Notes under the pieces: generated by a model
The model's input: the letters and a program-made list of their open reading frames with translations, nothing else
Database searches by the model: none
Told to the model about the DNA's origin: nothing
From: Winogradskyella psychrotolerans
GTDB taxonomy: Bacteria > Bacteroidota > Bacteroidia > Flavobacteriales > Flavobacteriaceae
Assembly (NCBI RefSeq): GCF_018860545.1
Contig: NZ_JAHKPN010000002.1
Span: forward strand, 62,001 to 126,000
Direction: 5' to 3'
Length of the DNA: 64,000 bases
In this document: positions 18,582-27,399 of the stretch, piece after piece
Position numbering within the stretch: position 1 is the stretch's first letter
How the letters are laid out: each line of letters opens with the position of its first letter
Made by a program: the position numbers and the translations under genes

Positions 18582-19664
18582 ATGAAAACTATCAAACCTT
18601 TACTTTTTGCCTTAATAGGTTTATTTCTAACAATGACGTCTTGTAGAACCGAAGACGATGTCAATATAGATCCACCTACAGAATCTACTTTACAACCTAA
18701 TTCAGCATTAGCAAGCCAGATTCAGCTGGTCACCATGAATGACGGTTCTATCGATAATATCGTTTACAATGCTAATTGTTTTACCATTCAACTTCCACTT
18801 TCAGTAACCATTAATGGAGTAGAATTAACCATTACTAATGTTAATGATTATGACGATCTTGAAGATATTCTTGATGAATTTGATGACGATGACGATGATG
18901 TTGAGATTGCTTTTCCAATTACAATCATTCTTGCCGATTATACTGAAATTCAAATCAACAATTTAGATCAGTTAGAAGATTATGCTGACGACTGTAACGA
19001 TGAAAATGAAATTGACGATGATATTGAATGCTTAGATTTTGTTTATCCTATTACAGCTTCACTATTTAATACCAGTAACGAAGTTGTGGCAACATTAACA
19101 TTTACTAACGATTACGATTTGTATGAATTTATAGATGATATTGACGAGGATGATTTAATTGGATTCGAATTCCCAATAAGTATTGTCATTGCAGATGGTA
19201 CCGAAATCGCAATTAACAACTTTGATGATCTTGATAATGCTATTGATACTTATGGAGATGATTGTGATGAAGATGACGATTACGACCATGACGATGATGA
19301 TTGTACTAACTGTACACCAAGTCAATTAGAGTCTATTTTAACCGCTTGTTCTGGTTGGTACATAGACGAATTAGAACGCAATGATAATGACTTAGAAGAC
19401 AACTATAATGGCTACTTATTTGATTTCTTCACTGATAATACAGTAACCGTAACTTGGAGTGGTAACACTGCAAACGGCACTTGGACAACTAGCGGAACAG
19501 GAAACAACATCACTGTAACCTTTAATATCTCAGGATTTGATGATATTAATGATACATGGTATTTAGATGAAATCGATAACGACGATGATGACAATGAAAC
19601 TGAAGTAAGTTTTGAAATTGGTGATGATGACGAGTTAGAATTTAAAAACAATAATTGCAACTAA
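18582..19664 (+). CDS. Asp-rich outer-surface lipoprotein with internal repeats
   Basis: 360 residues. A lipoprotein signal peptide ends in LTMTSC, so lipidation is expected at Cys21. Two related modules follow: about 65-147 (FTIQLPLSVTINGVELTI to NLDQLEDYADDC) and about 149-228 (LDFVYPITASLFN to DNAIDTYGDDC), each ending in an acidic DDC, with Asp runs that could bind Ca2+ or other cations. The C-terminal 120 residues (from CTNCTPSQLESIL) form a lipocalin-like beta domain that recurs as most of the next gene. Function unknown. Its position opposite an ECF/FecR/TonB-receptor operon suggests it belongs to that regulon. Confidence 0.8.
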   Translation: MKTIKPLLFALIGLFLTMTSCRTEDDVNIDPPTESTLQPNSALASQIQLVTMNDGSIDNIVYNANCFTIQLPLSVTINGVELTITNVNDYDDLEDILDEFDDDDDDVEIAFPITIILADYTEIQINNLDQLEDYADDCNDENEIDDDIECLDFVYPITASLFNTSNEVVATLTFTNDYDLYEFIDDIDEDDLIGFEFPISIVIADGTEIAINNFDDLDNAIDTYGDDCDEDDDYDHDDDDCTNCTPSQLESILTACSGWYIDELERNDNDLEDNYNGYLFDFFTDNTVTVTWSGNTANGTWTTSGTGNNITVTFNISGFDDINDTWYLDEIDNDDDDNETEVSFEIGDDDELEFKNNNCN

Positions 19665-19706
19665 TCCTTAAAATTAAATAATACACAAATCTTAAAATTA
19701 TACATT

Positions 19707-20171
19707 ATGAAATTACAATCTATGAAAACCCTATTTACACCTAAAACTTTATTAAGTGCTATACTTGTTTTTAGCTTACTATCTTGCTCAAGCGACGATG
19801 ACAACCACAACGACGATTGTAATAATTGCACAACAGAACAATTAGAAGCTGTTTTAATTACATGTTCTGATTGGTATATTGAAGATTTAGAACTTAGCAA
19901 TATAGATTTAGAAAGCAATTATGTAGGTTACTTCTTTAATTTTTTTACTGACAATACGATAACCGTATCTTGGGATGAAAATACAGCAAATGGTACATGG
20001 ACCGCTACTGGAACAGGAAACAACATCAACGTCACCTTTAATATTCCAGATTTTGATGATATCAATAATACGTGGAGATTAGATGAAATTGAAAACATAA
20101 ATAATACAGAAGTAAGTTTTGAAATCAGTACAAATAACGATTTAGAATTTAAAAGCAACAATTGTAATTAA
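19707..20171 (+). CDS. Small lipoprotein, paralogue of the C-terminal domain of its upstream neighbour
   Basis: 154 residues; a second ATG at codon 6 (19722, MKTLFTPK) gives a more typical lipoprotein leader. Lipobox FSLLSC is followed by an Asp/Asn linker and a domain that starts CNNCTTEQLEAVLITCSDWY and ends EFKSNNCN, alignable over its full length with the last 120 residues of the protein encoded at 18582-19664. The two genes are 42 bases apart and end at a shared terminator, so one transcript is likely. Unknown function; a lipocalin-like ligand-binding fold is plausible. Confidence 0.75.
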   Translation: MKLQSMKTLFTPKTLLSAILVFSLLSCSSDDDNHNDDCNNCTTEQLEAVLITCSDWYIEDLELSNIDLESNYVGYFFNFFTDNTITVSWDENTANGTWTATGTGNNINVTFNIPDFDDINNTWRLDEIENINNTEVSFEISTNNDLEFKSNNCN

Positions 20172-20207
20172 TTGCAAGGTTTAATTTTAAACTTTGATTG
20201 ATAGCAG

Positions 20208-20242
20208 AACCAACCATGAAGACATTTGTGGTTGGTTTTTTT
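20208..20242 (+). terminator. Rho-independent terminator after the lipoprotein pair
   Basis: AACCAACCA and TGGTTGGTT form a perfect nine-base stem, followed by a T-run (TTTTTTTAT). Confidence 0.92.
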
Positions 20243-20274
20243 ATAATAAGCATGAAAAGTTTAATACAAAACTA

Positions 20275-21132
20275 CTAGTGTTCTTTAGTACTCGTGCTTA
20301 TAGTCTCATAAGCCATTTTAACCTCTGCCTCACCATATTTTCGCTCTAAACGTTTTATGGTAAAATGAGCTGTAGCCATCTTCTGAAAGTGATCTACAAA
20401 AACATAATTTAATCCACCACCTCCAATAGCGCCAACCACAGGAACAGCTTGTGCTAAAAATTTCTCACTAATTAAAAGGCTTAATCTCGTCGCAATTTTA
20501 GATAAAAAGTTTCCAACCGCATTAGATCCCAGTGCACTTGCTCCTTTTACTAAACTCTCTAAACTCATTTTTATGCCTGCTGTTGAGACATTATTTAAAG
20601 CAGAATTTAATGCCAAACGTGTGGTGTAATAACTAGCTTCCATGCCATCATCATCTAATGAATCTCCTCCAAGCGCAAAAACTTGCAGACATGCCATCTG
20701 CCCTTCTAAAGCATAGATGTCTTCACCTTCGCTTCGTGCAATATCCATAATGGTACGCATTAAAAACTTAGTGGTAATCGTAACTTCAGATGCAAAAATA
20801 GCAGTTCCAAAACCCGTAGACGATCCAAAAAAACCACTTAAAGCTCCTGTACCAGTGACAATACTTTTATAAGTGTTTTTTGAAGGCTTTTTAAAAGTTT
20901 TATTCTTTTGAATGGTTAATAAATTAGCTTTAATAATTTTTAATAATACAGATTCTGTAATCTTTTGGACTTTAACTAATACTTTTTCTGGCACGTAGCT
21001 AATTCCTGTTTCAACCGTATTACCAATTTTATTGACATTACGAATGGCCCAACCTAAATTTTGCATGCTAGATTTTGCGTGCACTAAGGCTTCTTTGTCT
21101 TCTGGTGATATGGGATTTGCTGTTAGATTCAA
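20275..21132 (-). CDS. EcsC family protein
   Basis: 285 residues matching the EcsC family: a Gly-rich hydrophobic centre (VTGTGALSGFFGSSTGFGTA, ASEVTITTKFLMRTIMDIARSEGED) and a C-terminal hydrophobic AVPVVGAIGGGGLNYVFVDHF segment. The family is named after B. subtilis EcsC but is widespread and of unknown molecular role; membrane association is likely from the hydrophobic helices. It is monocistronic on the minus strand between a terminator and the LacI-type regulator gene. Confidence 0.85.
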   Translation of the reverse strand: MNLTANPISPEDKEALVHAKSSMQNLGWAIRNVNKIGNTVETGISYVPEKVLVKVQKITESVLLKIIKANLLTIQKNKTFKKPSKNTYKSIVTGTGALSGFFGSSTGFGTAIFASEVTITTKFLMRTIMDIARSEGEDIYALEGQMACLQVFALGGDSLDDDGMEASYYTTRLALNSALNNVSTAGIKMSLESLVKGASALGSNAVGNFLSKIATRLSLLISEKFLAQAVPVVGAIGGGGLNYVFVDHFQKMATAHFTIKRLERKYGEAEVKMAYETISTSTKEH

Positions 21133-21204
21133 GGGCTTCTATTTATAGGATTTGTCGGTTAATCTTCTTAATTGTTACAAAATCAACACCATCTCAATCA
21201 AAAA

Positions 21205-22293
21205 TTAACCCTCCTTAACAGTATTATTATATTCAGACACAAACTCATCGCGTCCATTGTATTCCACATTTTCCTTTATGAGAATATCTATTGGAAGGTA
21301 AATTTTATGTTCTGGAACTTTATTTTGAATTAGAAAATCAGTTAACAACCTTACCGATTTATAACCTTGATCAAACGGTTTTTGAGAGATTAAAAATGAA
21401 ACTGAATCATTCAGTAAACATGCTGTATTTTGGGGTGTATTATCAAACCCTATAAGTTCTAAATGCTTTAACCGATTGTTTTCAATACAATCGACTACTT
21501 TATAAATTCTACTCGAAGGCACAAAAACACCTTTAACTTCAGGACGTGTTTGTAAATATGAATTAATGATTTCCTTTGCCTCAAGCACATTATGGATATC
21601 CTCAATTTTTAATGTCTGCGGTGTTGAATTAATCTCATTTTTCAAAAAATAATCCTGAAAGCCTTTAACTCTATTAGATATCGCATTGTTTTTAGTACTA
21701 TTTTGACTCGATTGAATAATCAAAAATTCACACGGTTGCACATTATTAAAATGCATTAATTTCCCGGCAATATAGCCCGCTGTATAAGAATCTTGACCTA
21801 CATATGCCATATTACTAAAGCCCTCAATATCAATATTTAGAAAAAGATATGGAATATTAAGCACTTCTAATTGATTGATAATTTGCTTAGTTTCATCAGA
21901 AAAATTAGGCACCATAATCACAGCTGTAGGCTCTGTGTCTAATAGATCTTTAAATGCGCTTAAATAAGATTTCGCGTCAGATTGATTAAATGTGAAACTA
22001 TTCACCTGAACGCCAAAATTCTTAACATCCTCAGCTGCTTTTAACACGCCTAAATAGGGCGATTTCCAAAATAAATCAGAATCATTATGTTCAGGAATTA
22101 ACACTGAAATTTGATGTTTCTTTTTCATAGCAAGCGCACTTGCCACAGGATTTACTTTAAAATTATGACGTTCAAGAACCTTCTTAACCTTGGCTTCTGT
22201 CTTTTTAGAAACTCCACTTCTGTTATGTATTACGCGATCTACAGTGCCTTCTGAAACATTGGCTTCTTTCGCTATATCCTTAATTGTTATCAT
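21205..22293 (-). CDS. LacI-family transcriptional repressor of the hexuronate operon
   Basis: 362 residues from the ATG at 22293. The frame can be extended to a GTG at 22398, but that codon lies inside the operator palindrome and the extra residues are not protein-like. N-terminal helix-turn-helix: MITIKDIAKEANVSEGTVDR, then the hinge helix around NPVASALAMKKK. A periplasmic-binding-protein-like effector domain (about 65-340) includes VGQDSYTAGYIAGKLM and LIGFDNTPQNTACL. It is divergent from the uronate operon, and two matching operators lie in the shared region. The effector is probably a uronate pathway intermediate; this is inferred from neighbours. Confidence 0.9.
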   Translation of the reverse strand: MITIKDIAKEANVSEGTVDRVIHNRSGVSKKTEAKVKKVLERHNFKVNPVASALAMKKKHQISVLIPEHNDSDLFWKSPYLGVLKAAEDVKNFGVQVNSFTFNQSDAKSYLSAFKDLLDTEPTAVIMVPNFSDETKQIINQLEVLNIPYLFLNIDIEGFSNMAYVGQDSYTAGYIAGKLMHFNNVQPCEFLIIQSSQNSTKNNAISNRVKGFQDYFLKNEINSTPQTLKIEDIHNVLEAKEIINSYLQTRPEVKGVFVPSSRIYKVVDCIENNRLKHLELIGFDNTPQNTACLLNDSVSFLISQKPFDQGYKSVRLLTDFLIQNKVPEHKIYLPIDILIKENVEYNGRDEFVSEYNNTVKEG

Positions 22294-22380
22294 GTTTTTA
22301 TAATATCTCAATCTATAAGATGCAAACTTATCTATTAAACATGTTGCTCTTAAATAATGGCAATTTAGTAAATTAAATAC

Positions 22381-22404
22381 AATTTTGTGTGCGCACACAA
22401 AATT
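22381..22404. promoter_or_regulatory. Operator 1, perfect 24-base palindrome (LacI-type site)
   Basis: The half AATTTTGTGTGC is followed directly by its exact reverse complement. It sits upstream of the -7 box of the uronate operon, near the expected -33 position. Its core recurs in operator 2 with 14 of 16 positions equal. Confidence 0.85.
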
Positions 22405-22411
22405 GTATTAT

Positions 22412-22419
22412 TATATTTG
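22412..22419 (+). promoter_or_regulatory. -7 box of the hexuronate operon
   Basis: TATATTTG matches TAnnTTTG exactly and lies between the two operators, 50 bases before the first ATG. A TTTG at 22384-22387, inside operator 1, could be the -33 element, with a slightly long spacer of 24. Confidence 0.65.
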
Positions 22420-22435
22420 TGTGTACGCACACGAA
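22420..22435. promoter_or_regulatory. Operator 2 (LacI-type site)
   Basis: TGTGTACGCACACGAA aligns with TGTGTGCGCACACAAA of operator 1. The centres of the two sites are 33 bp apart, about three helical turns, so both lie on the same DNA face. This one overlaps the expected transcription start. Confidence 0.75.
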
Positions 22436-22469
22436 AAACACTAACTAGAAACAATTAAGAGACTCAATA

Positions 22470-23297
22470 ATGAATAAAGTAATCGTATTAACAGGAGCAG
22501 GAGGCGTTTTATGTAGCACTTTAGCCGTAGCTCTTGCAAATCAAGGAAACAGCATTGCTGTTTTAGATTTAAGAAAAGAAGCAGCAGATAAAGTCGCAGA
22601 TGAAATTAATGCTTCTGGTGGAAAAGCTATTGGAGTTACGGCTAATGTTTTAGAAAAAGATTCACTAATAGCTGCTAAGAAAATTGTAAATAAGACTTTT
22701 GGTAAAGTAGATATCTTGGTGAACGGCGCTGGTGGAAATCATCCTTTAGGCACTACTTCTAACCCCTTTTTAGAAACGGAAGACTTAATTAATACCACTG
22801 AGGGTTTTAAAACGTTTTTCGATTTAGACCCAAAAGGCATTGAGTTTACATTCAACCTCAACTTCTTAGGAACTTTAATTCCTACACAAGTTTTTGCTAC
22901 AGATATGGTTGGTAGAGAAGACTGTTCTGTTTTAAATATTTCTTCTATGAATGCGTTTACACCATTAACAAAAATACCTGCTTATAGTGGTGCGAAAGCC
23001 GCTGTATCTAACTTTACACAATGGTTAGCGGTGCACTTTTCTAAAGTCGGTATCCGTGTTAATGCTTTAGCACCAGGGTTTTTCTTAACAGACCAAAATA
23101 GAACATTATTAACTAATGAAGATGGAAGTTTAACACAACGAGGCCAACAAATCATTGACCAAACACCAATGAGTCGTTACGGTGAACCTGAAGATTTAAT
23201 AGGCACAACATTATGGCTATGTGGTGAAGGTTCAAAATTTGTAACAGGAGTTGTAGTACCAATTGATGGTGGATTTTCAGCCTATAGTGGCGTTTAA
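22470..23297 (+). CDS. SDR-family fructuronate reductase (mannonate oxidoreductase)
   Basis: 275-residue short-chain dehydrogenase. Cofactor motif TGAGGVLCSTLAVALA is near residue 7, NGAGGNHPL (NNAG equivalent) near 88, and the catalytic Ser (NISSMNAF) and YSGAKAAV (Tyr/Lys) are near 155-180. It opens an operon with uxuA and uxaC, so the expected reaction is D-fructuronate to D-mannonate with NAD(P)H, replacing the unrelated UxuB of E. coli. The SDR class is certain; the substrate is inferred from operon context. No signal peptide. Confidence 0.88.
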   Translation: MNKVIVLTGAGGVLCSTLAVALANQGNSIAVLDLRKEAADKVADEINASGGKAIGVTANVLEKDSLIAAKKIVNKTFGKVDILVNGAGGNHPLGTTSNPFLETEDLINTTEGFKTFFDLDPKGIEFTFNLNFLGTLIPTQVFATDMVGREDCSVLNISSMNAFTPLTKIPAYSGAKAAVSNFTQWLAVHFSKVGIRVNALAPGFFLTDQNRTLLTNEDGSLTQRGQQIIDQTPMSRYGEPEDLIGTTLWLCGEGSKFVTGVVVPIDGGFSAYSGV

Positions 23298-23308
23298 AAA
23301 TATAAAAG

Positions 23309-24496
23309 ATGAAACAAAATTTAGAACAAACATGGCGTTGGTACGGACCAAATGACCCTGTTTCTTTAGCAGATATAAAACAAGCAGGAGCTACAGGAAT
23401 AGTTTCTGCATTACATCATATTCCAAATGGAGAGGTTTGGACCGTTGAAGACATCAACAAAAGAAAATTGACTATAGAAAGTCATGGACTTACATGGTCA
23501 GTTGTAGAGTCTGTGCCTATTCATGAAAATATCAAAACCAAGACGGGCGATTATCGGTTATATATTGATAATTACAAACAAACCTTACTAAATTTAGGAA
23601 CTTGTGGTATCGATACGGTTTGCTACAATTTTATGCCCGTTTTAGATTGGACTCGAACCAATTTAGACTATGAAGTTTCAGATGGATCAACCGCATTACG
23701 TTTTGAAGCTGCTGCTTTTGCTGCTTTTGAATTGTATCTATTAAAAAGACCTGGTGCGGAACATGACTATTCGGATGCTCTAAAACAACATGCTACTGAC
23801 TTTTTGAAGCAGGCTTCTGCTGATGAACAAAAAACCTTGATCCGGAATATAATTGCCGGTTTACCTGGTGCTGAAGAAGGTTATACTTTAGAAGAATTTA
23901 ATGCCATCTTAGCAACTTATAATAACATTGGTCCAAAAGAATTAAAAGCGAATTTATTTTCATTTCTATCAGAAATTATTCCGGCTGCAGAACAAGCTGG
24001 AGTGTTAATGTGTATTCACCCGGATGATCCACCGTTTCCAATTTTAGGCTTACCAAGAGTGGTTTCAACAGAACAAGATATTGTTGATTTATACGAGGCT
24101 GTACCTTCTCATAATAACGGACTAACCTTCTGCACAGGTTCTTTTGGTGTTAGAGCGGATAATGATTTAGCAGGTATGGTAGAACGCTTAGGTGAGCGTA
24201 TTCACTTTATTCATTTACGGGCTACAAAACGTGATGCAGAAGGGAATTTTCATGAAGCCGACCATTTAGATGGTGACGTCGATATGTACGCCGTGATGAA
24301 AGCCTTAATTAAAGAACAACAGAAGCGTATTGAAACCGGTCGTAAGGACACTAGAATGCCTTTTAGACCTGATCATGGTCATAAAATGTTAGATGATTTA
24401 AAAAAGAAAACTAATCCAGGCTATTCAGGTATTGGACGTTTACGAGGTTTGGCTGAGTTACGAGGTTTAGAACTCGGTATTAGACGTTCATTATAA
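23309..24496 (+). CDS. uxuA: Mannonate dehydratase
   Basis: 395 residues, normal for the TIM-barrel UxuA family. It begins [20 protein letters not shown], with [20 protein letters not shown] as the first barrel strand. Metal-binding His and Cys positions are visible in [40 protein letters not shown] and [11 protein letters not shown]. It dehydrates D-mannonate to KDG. It lies 11 bases after the SDR gene and 18 before uxaC. Confidence 0.97.
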   Translation: MKQNLEQTWRWYGPNDPVSLADIKQAGATGIVSALHHIPNGEVWTVEDINKRKLTIESHGLTWSVVESVPIHENIKTKTGDYRLYIDNYKQTLLNLGTCGIDTVCYNFMPVLDWTRTNLDYEVSDGSTALRFEAAAFAAFELYLLKRPGAEHDYSDALKQHATDFLKQASADEQKTLIRNIIAGLPGAEEGYTLEEFNAILATYNNIGPKELKANLFSFLSEIIPAAEQAGVLMCIHPDDPPFPILGLPRVVSTEQDIVDLYEAVPSHNNGLTFCTGSFGVRADNDLAGMVERLGERIHFIHLRATKRDAEGNFHEADHLDGDVDMYAVMKALIKEQQKRIETGRKDTRMPFRPDHGHKMLDDLKKKTNPGYSGIGRLRGLAELRGLELGIRRSL

Positions 24497-24514
24497 CATA
24501 GAAAACTTTTCAGA

Positions 24515-25924
24515 ATGACTAGTAAATTACCTTTTATAGGCGCTAATTTCTTATTGCAATCGGATGTTGCAGAAACACTGTATCATCAATATGCCAAAGA
24601 ATTACCAATAATTGATTACCACAATCATTTGTCGCCACAGCACATTGCTGAAGACCAACCCATCAAAAATATCACCGAAGCTTGGTTGTATGGCGACCAT
24701 TACAAATGGAGAGCAATGCGCGCCAATGGTATTGAAGAAGCCTTTATAACAGGCAATGAAACAAGCCCAAAAGAGAAGTTTGTAAAATGGGCCGAAACCG
24801 TGCCTTATACCCTAAGAAATCCTTTATTTCACTGGACACATTTAGAACTCAAACGCTATTTTAATATCGACGAGCTTTTGCAACCCTCAACGGCAAAAAC
24901 TATTTATGAGAAAGCAAATGCCAGCTTAGAACACAAAACACCAGCACAACTTTTAGAACAAATGAAGGTTGAAGTGATTTGTACTACAGATGACCCAACA
25001 GATACTTTAGAACATCATAAAACCATTGCTAAAAAAGGATTTTTCACTAAAGTTTTACCAACCTTTAGACCCGATAATTTAATCTTAATTGAAGCTGAAG
25101 GTTTTGTCCCTTATATTGAAAAATTAGCCTCTCGCGTTAAATTTTCTATTACCAACTTGTCAGAATTACTTGAAGCCATTCAAAATAGAGTGGACTTTTT
25201 CGATGCCTTAGGTTGCCGACTTTCAGATTATGGATTAGAGCAAATTTATGCTTTCGATTTTACTAAGGACGTAGCAGATGCTATCTTTCAAAAGCGTTTA
25301 TCTCAAACAGAAATCACTAAAGACGAAGCAAATATATTTGCCTCTTGTATCTTATTTGAATTATGTAAAATGTATCACACCAAAGGTTGGGTGCAACAAT
25401 TTCATTTAGGAGCTTTACGAAACAATAATAGTAGATTATTGGCGCAAGTCGGTTTGGATGCTGGCGTCGATTCTATTGGCGATTTTAGTCAGGCACAAGC
25501 CATGTCTAAATTATTTAATCAATTAGATGCTGAAAACTCATTATCAAAAACCATAACCTACAATTTAAATCCCTCTCAAAACGAAGTCTTTGCCACCATG
25601 ATGGGAAATTATAGCGAAGCAGGCATTCCTGGGAAAATGCAATGGGGTTCTGGTTGGTGGTTTTTAGACCAAAAAGACGGCATGGAAAAACAGTTAAACA
25701 CACTTTCAAACATGGGCTTGTTAAGTCGGTTTGTGGGTATGCTAACAGATAGTCGTAGTTTTTTATCTTTCCCAAGACACGAATATTTTAGACGCATCTT
25801 ATGCAATTTAATCGCTGAGGATCTTAAAAACGGACTTGTCCCTAATGATATAGAATTTCTTGGTAAAATGATTCAAGATATTTGTTATAACAACGCTGTG
25901 AATTATTTCAATTTTGAAAATTAA
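24515..25924 (+). CDS. uxaC: Glucuronate (uronate) isomerase
   Basis: 469 residues of the UxaC family, an amidohydrolase-like barrel. It contains IIDYHNHLSPQHIAED (the N-terminal HxH), MKVEVICTTDDPTDTLEHH, and the C-terminal RFVGMLTDSRSFLSFPRHEYFRRILC block. It isomerises D-glucuronate to D-fructuronate (and galacturonate to tagaturonate) in the cytoplasm. Together with the two preceding genes it gives a complete glucuronate-to-KDG route. KDG kinase and aldolase are not in the window. Confidence 0.97.
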   Translation: MTSKLPFIGANFLLQSDVAETLYHQYAKELPIIDYHNHLSPQHIAEDQPIKNITEAWLYGDHYKWRAMRANGIEEAFITGNETSPKEKFVKWAETVPYTLRNPLFHWTHLELKRYFNIDELLQPSTAKTIYEKANASLEHKTPAQLLEQMKVEVICTTDDPTDTLEHHKTIAKKGFFTKVLPTFRPDNLILIEAEGFVPYIEKLASRVKFSITNLSELLEAIQNRVDFFDALGCRLSDYGLEQIYAFDFTKDVADAIFQKRLSQTEITKDEANIFASCILFELCKMYHTKGWVQQFHLGALRNNNSRLLAQVGLDAGVDSIGDFSQAQAMSKLFNQLDAENSLSKTITYNLNPSQNEVFATMMGNYSEAGIPGKMQWGSGWWFLDQKDGMEKQLNTLSNMGLLSRFVGMLTDSRSFLSFPRHEYFRRILCNLIAEDLKNGLVPNDIEFLGKMIQDICYNNAVNYFNFEN

Positions 25925-25928
25925 TACC

Positions 25929-26903
25929 ATGAAAAACCATTTGTTTTTTGTCTTAATATTCATCGTCTCGCTACAAAGTTGCAAAGAAGAAAAAGCCACT
26001 AAGACGCTCTATTTGGCGCACAATATGCCACAAACGCATTCGGTTCACAAAGGTATTTTAGAATTTCAGAAAGCCTTACGATTAAAATCTGATGGTAAAT
26101 TAGATGTCAAAATCTTTCCTGATGGTCAACTGGGTTCAGAACGAGAAGTCCTCGAATTATTACAAATAGGAAGTGTGGCTATTACCAAAGTAAGTGCCGC
26201 CACCTTATCTAATTTTGTACCCGAGTATCACGTGTTTGGTATTCCTTATTTATTTGAAAACAAGCAACATCAATTTGATATTTTAGAAGGCGACGTAGGA
26301 AAATCGATTTTAGAAAAAGGAAGTCAATTTTGGTTACGTGGTTTATGTTATTACGATGCTGGAAGCCGAAATTTTTACACGACTAAAAAAGCCATAAGAA
26401 CACCCGAAGATTTAAAAGGATTGAAAATACGGGTGATGAACAACCAAATGGCCATTAATATGATTAATAGCATGGGAGGTTCGGCAACACCTTTAGCTTT
26501 TGGTGAACTCTATACCGCCATGCAGCAAGGTGTGGTTGATGGCGCCGAGAATAATGCCCCATCCTTTGTGTCCTCTAATCATTATGAGGTTAGTAAGTAT
26601 TACACAATTGACGAACACGCTTCCATTCCTGATGTATTACTTATTGGTACTAAGTTTTGGGACAAATTATCCCAACAAGAAAAACAATGGGTTCAAGAGG
26701 CTGCTGACGTATCCGCTCAAGCTCAAAAAGTATTTTGGAATGCATCGGTTGAAGAATCTATGGCCGTTGCAAAAGCCGCTGGTGTAGAAGTTATTATTCC
26801 TGAAAAATCTTTGTTTCAAGAACGCTCTAAATTGGTCTTAGAAAACTTTATGAAAGACCATCCTGAAATGCGTTCCATCGTCAATAACATTCAAAAGCAA
26901 TAG
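25929..26903 (+). CDS. dctP: TRAP transporter solute-binding protein (DctP family)
   Basis: 324 residues from the ATG four bases after uxaC; an in-frame TTG at 25914 lies inside uxaC and is less likely. The N-terminus is a lipoprotein-like leader (FIVSLQSCKEEK), so it is probably tethered in the periplasm. Family landmarks: LYLAHNMPQTHSVHKGILEF, FPDGQLGSEREVLELLQIG, the conserved Arg region GLKIRVMNNQMAINMINSMG and AMQQGVVDGAENN. It should bind the imported uronate, most likely glucuronate judging by the operon; ligand is inference. Confidence 0.93.
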   Translation: MKNHLFFVLIFIVSLQSCKEEKATKTLYLAHNMPQTHSVHKGILEFQKALRLKSDGKLDVKIFPDGQLGSEREVLELLQIGSVAITKVSAATLSNFVPEYHVFGIPYLFENKQHQFDILEGDVGKSILEKGSQFWLRGLCYYDAGSRNFYTTKKAIRTPEDLKGLKIRVMNNQMAINMINSMGGSATPLAFGELYTAMQQGVVDGAENNAPSFVSSNHYEVSKYYTIDEHASIPDVLLIGTKFWDKLSQQEKQWVQEAADVSAQAQKVFWNASVEESMAVAKAAGVEVIIPEKSLFQERSKLVLENFMKDHPEMRSIVNNIQKQ

Positions 26904-26905
26904 GT

Positions 26906-27397
26906 ATGAAAACGGCAGATATTCTTTTCACTAAAGTATGCAAATTCATGGAAATGGTATTGATTTCTATTTTCGGATTATTAGTTATAGATGTGCTACT
27001 ACAAGTCTTTTCACGCTATATTTTAAATACCTCATTCACCTTTACAGAAGAGTTAGCCCGTTTTTCTCTGATTTGGTTATCAATATTAGGTGCCGCTTAT
27101 CTCAGTGCCAAACGCGAACACTTATCTATGGATTTTCTCTATCAGAAAATGGGTGTTAAATCTCAGAAAAAAGCACTGATGTTTATTGAAATCTGTGTGT
27201 TTTTATTCGCGCTTTGTATTATGGTTATCGGCGGAATTAATTTGGTTTACACCACGCTGCATTTAGAGCAGTTATCAGGAACCTTACGTATTCCTCTGGG
27301 CTATATTTATGCCATTTTACCTGCTAGTGGACTGCTTATGATGTGTTTTTCAATTTATCATTTTATAAAAATCAACACTAACGACATAACCGATTAA
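26906..27397 (+). CDS. dctQ: TRAP transporter small permease (DctQ family)
   Basis: 163 residues with four predicted membrane helices (about 12-35, 50-68, 88-110, 130-152). The family signature EELARFSLIWLSILGAAYLSAKREHLSMDFL is split around helix two. It partners the DctM subunit to form the sodium-driven inner-membrane complex. Gaps to dctP and dctM are two bases each. Confidence 0.93.
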   Translation: MKTADILFTKVCKFMEMVLISIFGLLVIDVLLQVFSRYILNTSFTFTEELARFSLIWLSILGAAYLSAKREHLSMDFLYQKMGVKSQKKALMFIEICVFLFALCIMVIGGINLVYTTLHLEQLSGTLRIPLGYIYAILPASGLLMMCFSIYHFIKINTNDITD

Positions 27398-27399
27398 CT

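Noticed and set aside
22294-22398. Upstream GTG extension of the LacI-type regulator
   Set aside because: Would start inside the operator palindrome, and the helix-turn-helix begins right after the ATG at 22293 as in the family.
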